DNA of 9,574 nt from NCBI GenBank assembly GCA_005877225.1, contig VBPK01000091.1, forward strand, positions 1-9,574, given 5' to 3'. This stretch comes from Nitrososphaerota archaeon. Its GTDB lineage: Archaea; Thermoproteota; Nitrososphaeria; Nitrososphaerales; Gagatemarchaeaceae. The notes under the pieces were generated by a model, which saw only the letters and a list, made by a program, of their open reading frames with translations, did not search any database and was not told where the DNA came from. This document shows, in pieces, positions 5,251 to 9,574 of the stretch. The position numbers and the translations under genes were made by a program. Positions within the stretch are counted from its first letter, which is position 1, and each line of letters begins with the position of its first letter.

Positions 5251-7575
5251 CTAGCCAAGACCCGCTGGCTTGATTCTCAGCCTTCTTCTCACCGCTGGCT
5301 CCATGTCAACCGCTCTCAGGAGTTCCCTGTTACCAACCAGGGTCGTGAACAGGCTACTTACTCCGGCCGCTCCGGCCAGAAGCTTGATCTCTCGTCCTGT
5401 CGCGAGTATCAGGTTCTCGAGCCGATCTTTTATCTGCTCTTCATCAAGCGACGAAGCATCCTCCTCCTTCTCGTATCCTACGGCCAGCGTCGCTGCCGTG
5501 CTGATCCCCACCGCGTCGGCCCCAAGTGCACAGAGCTTGAATACGTCGCTCGAGAGCCTGACCCTCTCACCCATCGCGATGACATCGAAGTTCGTTCGAA
5601 GTGGCAATCCCTCTCTCAAGACTTTCCTGAGCGCCGCATCGACCTCGGAAGTCGCAACCTCCAATTCTAGCCGCCCAGCGCAATCTCGATCTTCATCCAG
5701 GATGACCCCATCAAGGTCGAGCAGAGCGGCATCAACCGCGCTCGTGGGGCTACTTTCAGAGCACTCTAGCCTGAGATAGAGCGGTCTCTTCCCAGCCTGG
5801 AGGTGCACCCTCTCCTTCCAGTCATCTCCGGCGATGACGTAACCCCCAGCTGGGTCATCAATACCACCTGGAACGAAGATTCTCCTGGCGTACTTCTCCA
5901 ACTCCCTGGGAGGCCTTCCTTCGAGATACAGGATCGTTCCCATGCTGCTGGCTGTCCTCACCAGCGCCCTGATCAGTTTCGGAGGCATCTCCTCTCTGAA
6001 GGGACCGAGAATCACCGGAGTGGAGAGCCTGATCTTCCCCCGTGCTAGGTAGCAGGCAGTCTCTATCTCTTCCCTGTATGGGTCTATGCTCGGCCTGGTG
6101 ACCTGAGCCCCGTCAGACACGATCCAGTCGGCTATCCTCGTAGGAGCGTCGACAAAGGGAGGTCCAACGCTCCCCATGCTTGAGATGACCGCCTCCCGAG
6201 GCGCCCTACCCACAGTGCCGGCCATCTCCTGAAGTCGTTGCTTCAACTCGTCGGTCCAGAAAGCTGATTCAGCGTCAAGGAGTGGTGTCGGAGATCCACG
6301 TGGGTTTCCCGCCTTCACTCCGAGGATTTCCGCAGTTTCTCCATTTAGATTGAAGCCCTGAAGCAGGTCTTTCCTCCCGACGAGGTCCTTTGAAGTCTTC
6401 AGGTCGAGTCTATCGAGTATCAGCCTGAACTCCTCTGTCCACCCCCTGATCAGGTTCACCATCCACTCGGTGGCCTTCTCGGGGGAGAGTAGTCTCTTTG
6501 GGTCTCTCTCGGTCTTATTGGTCAGCAGGGTGGGGCAGAACCCCATGTGACATTTGTGAACCATCAGGCAGCCCATGCAGATCAGGCAGGCTGTACCTAT
6601 GCTTGCACAGTCGGCGCCCAGAGCCATGAGCTTCGCTGCATCCTCCGCGTTGCTCACCCTCCCTGCGGCAATCACTGAGAATCCCTCCCGGAGATTCTCT
6701 ATCCTCAGTGCCCTGTCGACGGCGGCAACCGCAATCTCAATCGGTAGTCCGACGTTGTCCTTCACAACGGAGGGTGCCGCACCCGTGCCTGCACCCGAGG
6801 CGTCGAGTATTATGCCGTCTCCGCCCATCCTTGCAACCCCCGAAGCGATGTATGAAACGTAGTTCGTAACACCGATCTTTACGAAGACCGGCTTCCCCGT
6901 CGCCTCTTTGAGCGCCCATATTCTCTGGCCAAGGTCCTCGATGGAGTAGATATCGTGGTGGGGAGCCGGAGATATGGCGTCCCTTCCAACCGGTATTCTC
7001 CTCGTGAGAGAGATGGGCTCCGTGACCTTCGTTCCCGGGAGGTGGCCACCCATGCCGGGTTTTGCTCCTTGGCCTATCTTGAGCACTATCGCCATCCCGG
7101 TGTTGAGGACCTTCAGGTCCACCCCGAACCTTGCGGAGGCCCACTGGACCGTTATTCGCTTGCACTTTGCAACGTCCGGGTGGAGACCACCCTCGCCCGT
7201 CCCCGCGATGACTCCGGTGACGTCTGCTGCCCTTGCGATCGCTATGTTTGCTACCCCACTCAGTGCGCCGTAGGACATGTCCCCGAGGTAGAGTGGAGAG
7301 GTGAGCGAGATCCTTCCATAGGCGAGATCGACCGCGCTGTTCGCGTTAGAATAGGCGTAACCCGAAAGATCCCCGCCCTTCCCATCGTACCCCACACCCG
7401 TGAACCTGACCCTGTCTAGGGGTCTTCGCGTGAGCTCTTCGAGAGGTGTCCAGAGCCTCACAGCGGATCCCGTCTCGGCAAGCCGACGCAGATGCTGGAT
7501 CTTTGGAACATTCCAGAACTCGCTTTGCCTGCTCGTGGGAATTCTCGAGAATTCCGATATTACGCTGCTAGCCAC
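5251..7575 (-). CDS. gltB: Glutamate synthase FMN/Fe-S subunit with a decayed C-terminal duplicate
   Basis: A 774-residue protein from the GTG at 7575; it joins ammonia to 2-oxoglutarate and reduces the product to glutamate. The N-terminal half is an intact synthase barrel: GGHLPG at 176-181, SPAPHHDIYSIEDL at 202-215, the FMN loop LDASGAGTGAAP at 257-268, ALGADCASIGTA at 318-329, and the cluster motif Cys336-x5-Cys342-His-x3-Cys347-Pro, with an extra Cys333. From about residue 439 the unit repeats in degenerate form without the cluster or loops (see findings). There is no ferredoxin domain and no gltD neighbour, so the electron donor is probably external. An ATG at 7641 would add 22 residues encoded by the promoter itself (TATA at 7604-7611), so GTG is preferred. 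First gene of a two-gene operon. GlxD/MgsC-type N-methylglutamate synthase is an alternative reading. Confidence 0.93.
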   Translation of the reverse strand: MASSVISEFSRIPTSRQSEFWNVPKIQHLRRLAETGSAVRLWTPLEELTRRPLDRVRFTGVGYDGKGGDLSGYAYSNANSAVDLAYGRISLTSPLYLGDMSYGALSGVANIAIARAADVTGVIAGTGEGGLHPDVAKCKRITVQWASARFGVDLKVLNTGMAIVLKIGQGAKPGMGGHLPGTKVTEPISLTRRIPVGRDAISPAPHHDIYSIEDLGQRIWALKEATGKPVFVKIGVTNYVSYIASGVARMGGDGIILDASGAGTGAAPSVVKDNVGLPIEIAVAAVDRALRIENLREGFSVIAAGRVSNAEDAAKLMALGADCASIGTACLICMGCLMVHKCHMGFCPTLLTNKTERDPKRLLSPEKATEWMVNLIRGWTEEFRLILDRLDLKTSKDLVGRKDLLQGFNLNGETAEILGVKAGNPRGSPTPLLDAESAFWTDELKQRLQEMAGTVGRAPREAVISSMGSVGPPFVDAPTRIADWIVSDGAQVTRPSIDPYREEIETACYLARGKIRLSTPVILGPFREEMPPKLIRALVRTASSMGTILYLEGRPPRELEKYARRIFVPGGIDDPAGGYVIAGDDWKERVHLQAGKRPLYLRLECSESSPTSAVDAALLDLDGVILDEDRDCAGRLELEVATSEVDAALRKVLREGLPLRTNFDVIAMGERVRLSSDVFKLCALGADAVGISTAATLAVGYEKEEDASSLDEEQIKDRLENLILATGREIKLLAGAAGVSSLFTTLVGNRELLRAVDMEPAVRRRLRIKPAGLG
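7538..7555. repeat. 18-base perfect palindrome inside the start of the FMN subunit gene
   Basis: GGAATTCTCGAGAATTCC is identical to its reverse complement over all 18 bases. It lies 20-37 bases downstream of the GTG start, encoding residues around 7-12 of a poorly conserved N-terminus. A site this close to the transcription start could block elongation if bound, so it is a candidate operator. Coding constraint does not obviously require the symmetry. Confidence 0.5.
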
Positions 7576-7586
7576 ACTTGTACGGC

Positions 7587-7597
7587 ATTCGACGAAT
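7587..7597. promoter_or_regulatory. Small inverted repeat between TATA box and start of the glutamate synthase operon
   Basis: ATTCG-A-CGAAT is a perfect 5+1+5 inverted repeat located between the TATA box (7604-7611) and the GTG start (7575), next to the predicted transcription start. Archaeal repressors often bind here. Five-base arms are short, so chance is a serious alternative. Confidence 0.28.
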
Positions 7598-7603
7598 ACT
7601 GCT

Positions 7604-7611
7604 ATTAATAA
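7604..7611 (-). promoter_or_regulatory. TATA box of the glutamate synthase operon
   Basis: On the reverse strand the sequence reads TTATTAAT within a longer AT-rich run, centred about 32 bases before the GTG at 7575. That predicts transcription starting a few bases before the GTG and decides against the ATG at 7641, which would lie upstream of this promoter. Confidence 0.6.
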
Positions 7612-7620
7612 TTTAGTGCC

Positions 7621-7629
7621 ACATATATT
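7621..7629 (+). promoter_or_regulatory. Candidate forward TATA box for the HTH-CBS regulator
   Basis: ACATATATT lies back to back with the reverse-strand TATA box, about ten bases away. Read forward, it predicts transcription starting near 7650, leaving a leader of roughly 90 bases before the regulator and placing the small ORF at 7689 inside it. It could instead be upstream AT-rich sequence of the opposite promoter. Confidence 0.4.
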
Positions 7630-7688
7630 CCCATCAGGCATCAGCTCTTGGCGTGGCGAAGCGTACAGCGGTGGGGGAGGGAGCGGGA

Positions 7689-7751
7689 ATGGAGTCCGAT
7701 TGTGATGGCGCGTCCGTTTCTATCGTAGAGAGTGCATCCCTTGTTACCTGA
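7689..7751 (+). other. 20-codon upstream ORF overlapping the regulator start
   Basis: ATG at 7689 opens a frame reading MESDCDGASVSIVESASLVT and ending at TGA 7749-7751, eleven bases inside the regulator gene in another frame. A strong purine Shine-Dalgarno (GGAGG, 7676-7680) stands eight bases before the ATG, while the regulator's own TTG has only a weak AGAGAG. Ribosomes ending here could restart on the regulator. A sequencing frameshift fusing the two frames is an alternative. Confidence 0.35.
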
Positions 7752-8304
7752 CCTTTCCGAAATGAGGAAGAAGCGGATGAAACTCGGCATCAACCAGAGG
7801 GAGCTCGGGCTGCACGTAGGAGTGAACCAATCAACCATTACGAAGATAGAGAACGGGAAGATTAGACCGTCATACGAATTGGTCTACAGTATCTTCCGAT
7901 TCCTCGAATCATTCGAGGATTCGAGCATCGGTCTCATCGGAGACATCCAAGTGACTCCTGTTACCTTCGTAAACAAAAGCGAGCAGCTTCGAAGGGCCCT
8001 TTCCATGATGCAGAATAGTGGATTCAAGCAGCTACCGGTCAAGGACGGTGAGCTGGTAGTCGGAAGCATCTCCGAAAGGAGCGTCTCACGGCAGATTGTC
8101 AAGGTGAAGGATCCGACCCAACTGCTCAATAAGCCCGTCTCGGAATTCATGGAAGATCCATTCCCGATGGTTCCGGAATCCACGCCCATATCATGGGTGA
8201 CCTCACTCCTGCAGCATGTTCAGGCGGTTTTGACGACGAGAAAAGGAAGGGTCTTCGGCATAGTTACCAATGCTGACCTCATAAAGGTAATCTCCACGGG
8301 GTAG
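7741..8304 (+). CDS. HTH (XRE-type) transcriptional regulator with two C-terminal CBS domains
   Basis: A 187-residue archaeal-type regulator. Residues 5-58 are an XRE-like helix-turn-helix: LSEMRKKRMKLGINQRELGL, then VGVNQSTITKIENGKIRPSYELV with the recognition helix around 29-37. CBS domain 1 spans about 68-120 (IQVTPVTFVNKSEQLRRAL...FKQLPVKDGELVVGSI) and CBS domain 2 about 133-185, ending with the typical GIVTNADLIKVI. Paired CBS domains commonly sense adenine nucleotides or S-adenosylmethionine. It is transcribed divergently from the glutamate synthase operon and probably regulates it or itself, possibly linking nitrogen assimilation to energy state; that is inference. The TTG at 7741 is preferred because it gives MLPDLSE, like related archaeal proteins from memory; a GTG at 7732 in the same frame would add MHP. 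An upstream ORF overlaps this start. Confidence 0.88.
   Translation: MLPDLSEMRKKRMKLGINQRELGLHVGVNQSTITKIENGKIRPSYELVYSIFRFLESFEDSSIGLIGDIQVTPVTFVNKSEQLRRALSMMQNSGFKQLPVKDGELVVGSISERSVSRQIVKVKDPTQLLNKPVSEFMEDPFPMVPESTPISWVTSLLQHVQAVLTTRKGRVFGIVTNADLIKVISTG
7901..7919. repeat. 19-base palindrome inside the regulator gene
   Basis: TCCTCGAAT-C-ATTCGAGGA has perfect nine-base arms around one base. It lies between the HTH and the first CBS domain, where the protein reads FLESFEDSS. The right arm also begins a tandem 8-base repeat (ATTCGAGG, ATTCGAGC). Glu/Asp/Ser codons can produce such patterns, so this may be coding chance rather than a binding site. Confidence 0.35.
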
Positions 8305-8331
8305 GGCTCTGGCGAAGCATCGAGCGAGCTC

Positions 8332-8372
8332 AACCCCGTCCAGGGTTCATTGCGCCTCCGCACAAGCGCAAT
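8332..8372. terminator. Tandem hairpins between convergent genes
   Basis: The 95-base gap between the regulator and the methyltransferase holds two inverted repeats: AACCC (8332-8336) with GGGTT (8343-8347), and a 7-base-pair stem ATTGCGC (8349-8355) with GCGCAAT (8366-8372) around a 10-base loop. Position between converging genes suggests transcription ending, but neither strand has a clear T-tract after the stems. Confidence 0.33.
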
Positions 8373-8399
8373 CCCGGAATCCTTTGAGGACAAGGCGCT

Positions 8400-9161
8400 C
8401 TAGGAGGGCTTGCGGCCCACGAATATGTGGTCTCTGGGCTCGTTCTGCTTCCTGTCCCTTGCGAACTTCCAATCGACGTATACCGCTATCCTGCCGAAAC
8501 CGACTTCGCGCATCGCCTTTCGAAAGTCCTGAAGGTCGAAGAGACCGAGTCTATGGACGTCGTCCCTCAGCAGTATTACCTTTGGACCGTCCTTGATCAG
8601 GTAGCTGAAGGTAATCTCGCCTATTTTCCCTCTCCGCCTCGAAAAGCTGAGCCTTGCACCCATAGCCTCTCCGTCGTCGAATATGTCCTCACCCCTGTGG
8701 CCGTCCATGAAACCTTTCTTCGTGAAGCGTGTGTCAAAAACCGTGACCCCGCCCTCCCTGGTGTGGTCGAATAGTCCCTGCAGGGTTCTCTTCAGGTCTG
8801 ACATCGACAGGTTGTAGGAGATCGCACTGAACAGGCAGATGGCGGCGTCATAGGTCCCTTCGACGACCTGGCCAAGATTTCTCATCTCCCCCCGGACGAA
8901 GGTGGCTCGACCCCCGACTTTTCTCCTCGCAATCGCCAGCATGTCATCGCTCACGTCCACGCCCGTGACCCGATACGCCGCGGCGGCTAGGAGCTTCGTG
9001 TGATTGCCCGTTCCGCAGGCGACTTCCAAGATGCGTTTTCCCCTGACCCCATATCTGTGCAACACTTTGAGCAGGAAGTCGACCTCCTGCGCGTAATCTT
9101 TCCACCAGTAGATTCTGTCGTAGTAAGACGCCAGCTCCGAGTACAGCGCAAGCTTAGGCAT
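8400..9161 (-). CDS. Class I SAM-dependent methyltransferase
   Basis: A 253-residue Rossmann-fold methyltransferase. The N-terminal YSELASYYDRIYWWKDYAQE (residues 7-26) is typical of small-molecule methyltransferases of the Methyltransf_25/11 type. Motif I is ILEVACGTGNHT (44-55), which binds S-adenosylmethionine; motif II GVDVSDDML has the ribose-binding Asp69; and YDAAICLFSAISY (104-116) is motif IV, followed by a beta strand GGVTVFDTRF. The substrate cannot be predicted. It is a single gene converging on the HTH-CBS regulator, with its own TATA box about 29 bases before the ATG, so a nearly leaderless transcript is expected. If the neighbouring CBS protein sensed SAM there could be a link, but nothing in the sequence shows this. 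Confidence 0.9.
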   Translation of the reverse strand: MPKLALYSELASYYDRIYWWKDYAQEVDFLLKVLHRYGVRGKRILEVACGTGNHTKLLAAAAYRVTGVDVSDDMLAIARRKVGGRATFVRGEMRNLGQVVEGTYDAAICLFSAISYNLSMSDLKRTLQGLFDHTREGGVTVFDTRFTKKGFMDGHRGEDIFDDGEAMGARLSFSRRRGKIGEITFSYLIKDGPKVILLRDDVHRLGLFDLQDFRKAMREVGFGRIAVYVDWKFARDRKQNEPRDHIFVGRKPS

Positions 9162-9186
9162 GACAAGAGAACGTCCGATTCAGAAT

Positions 9187-9194
9187 GTATTAAG
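9187..9194 (-). promoter_or_regulatory. TATA box of the methyltransferase gene
   Basis: On the reverse strand the sequence reads CTTAATAC, centred about 29 bases before the ATG at 9161. The spacing matches the other promoters in the window and predicts a leader of a few bases at most. Confidence 0.55.
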
Positions 9195-9328
9195 CGCGAC
9201 AGGCTTCGAGGAGGCACTAAAGTGATGCGCTTTGTTGCGTCTCCGCCTGGATACCATCCGCGCGTTCGCTAAGGGATGGGGGATGAAACTCGATCGAAAG
9301 GTTCTGACACATTGGTGAACTTGGTTCC

Positions 9329-9353
9329 AGGATTGCTGAGGAGCCGCAATCCT
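9329..9353. promoter_or_regulatory. Operator-like inverted repeat touching the TATA box of the last gene
   Basis: AGGATTGC (9329-9336) and GCAATCCT (9346-9353) form a perfect 8-base inverted repeat with a 9-base spacer, about two helical turns overall. The right arm runs into the TATA-like CTTAAG (9352-9357). A dimeric regulator bound here would occlude or assist TBP/TFB. The 220-base gap 9162-9381 otherwise shows only the methyltransferase promoter. Confidence 0.42.
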
Positions 9354-9358
9354 TAAGC
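9351..9358 (+). promoter_or_regulatory. TATA-like box for the terminal oxidoreductase gene
   Basis: CCTTAAGC is centred about 28 bases before the GTG at 9382, the same spacing as the window's other start-proximal promoters. It is short and partly GC, so taken alone it is weak; its support is the consistent distance to the chosen start. Confidence 0.42.
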
Positions 9359-9381
9359 AAAGCTACAAGCAAAATCAGCGG

Positions 9382-9574
9382 GTGTCCGCAGAACACCAGC
9401 AGTTCCTGAACCTGACAACAACAGGACGGAAAACAGGCAAGCCTCACAAGATTGAGATTTGGTTCGTTGCTCGTGACGGAAAGTACTACTTGGTATCAGA
9501 GCACAAAGATCGTTCTCATTGGGTTCAGAACCTCAAGAATGACCCGAAAATCTCGTTTACTCTCGGCAAGGATA
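9382..9574 (+). CDS. F420/PPOX-like nitroreductase-family protein, 5' part only
   Basis: The first 64 codons of a gene cut by the window edge. Residues 8-29 contain NLTTTGRKTGKP and IEIWFV, the N-terminal signature of the deazaflavin-dependent nitroreductase/quinone reductase branch of the split-barrel flavin-binding proteins (LTTTGR.(S/T)G.P). Then HWVQNLKNDPKISFTLG (46-62) matches the WxxNLxxxPxVxxxxG region of the same family. Such proteins reduce quinones or nitro compounds using F420H2, or bind FMN in PPOX relatives; cofactor cannot be decided without the C-terminus. The frame is open from 9340, but GTG at 9382 is preferred because it sits 28 bases after a TATA-like box and starts directly before the conserved region. 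Its A-rich codons (ACA, AAA, AAG) differ somewhat from the GC-richer neighbours. Confidence 0.75.
   Translation, partial: MSAEHQQFLNLTTTGRKTGKPHKIEIWFVARDGKYYLVSEHKDRSHWVQNLKNDPKISFTLGKD

Noticed and set aside
5011..5670. Long forward open frame spanning the junction of the two glutamate synthase genes
   Set aside because: It is wholly antisense to two well-supported conserved genes, crosses their boundary, and its translation shows no domain.
3109..7575. Firm assignment as N-methylglutamate synthase (MgsABC) or GlxBCD
   Set aside because: The modules are shared, but no methylamine-pathway neighbours are present, and motifs alone cannot separate the ammonia- and methylamine-using enzymes.
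7576..7641. N-terminal extension of the FMN subunit from an ATG at 7641
   Set aside because: The 22 extra residues would be encoded by the AT-rich promoter, and the ATG would lie upstream of the TATA box at 7604-7611. GTG at 7575 fits the promoter spacing.
9224..9271. 15-codon ORF MRFVASPPGYHPRVR with a GAGGAGG before its ATG
   Set aside because: Too short to support without conservation, and it shares the space with the methyltransferase promoter; the purine run may be chance.
1..9574. CRISPR array, tRNA or C/D-box RNA
   Set aside because: No regularly spaced repeats near the Cas4-like gene, no cloverleaf with a GGTTC T-loop, and no paired C and D boxes at suitable spacing were found in the gaps by eye.

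Overview
The window looks archaeal, most likely from a mesophilic or moderately thermophilic lineage of the Thermoproteota (Thaumarchaeota- or Bathyarchaeia-like); I cannot fix the taxon from sequence alone. The reasons are TATA-like boxes centred about 28-32 bases before several start codons, which implies leaderless or nearly leaderless mRNAs; frequent TTG/GTG starts; a stand-alone Cas4-like nuclease; a split archaeal-style glutamate synthase; and the start of a deazaflavin (F420)-type oxidoreductase. GC content is moderate to high. There is no CRISPR array, tRNA, rRNA or insertion sequence that I can see.

Layout. At 1-39 is the possible tail of an upstream gene. Next come a Cas4-like PD-(D/E)XK nuclease (95-868, +), a 212-base gap holding a possible 54-codon reverse-strand ORF and a promoter, an EamA/DMT transporter (1081-1956, +), and an AbiEii-like nucleotidyltransferase without a visible partner (2111-3031, +). 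The centre is a two-gene reverse-strand operon for a glutamate synthase-like enzyme: the FMN/Fe-S subunit (5251-7575) is followed with no gap (TAG-ATG) by a glutamine amidotransferase-GXGXG fusion (3109-5250). A divergent 165-base control region separates this operon from an HTH-CBS regulator (7741-8304, +). A SAM-dependent methyltransferase (8400-9161, -) and the truncated start of an F420/PPOX-like reductase (9382-end, +) close the window.

How the genes work together. The two reverse-strand genes together carry the three glutamate synthase modules (amidotransferase, FMN synthase barrel, GXGXG domain). No NAD(P)H-oxidising small subunit and no built-in ferredoxin domain are present, so a ferredoxin or another external donor is likely. 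The divergent HTH-CBS protein is the natural candidate regulator. The control region holds back-to-back TATA boxes, a small inverted repeat between TATA box and start, an 18-base perfect palindrome just inside the first gene, and a 20-codon upstream ORF with a strong Shine-Dalgarno that overlaps the regulator's start.

The most unusual observation is that the FMN subunit is an internal duplication. Its C-terminal half is a second, decayed copy of the whole synthase unit that has lost the iron-sulfur cysteines and the catalytic loops.
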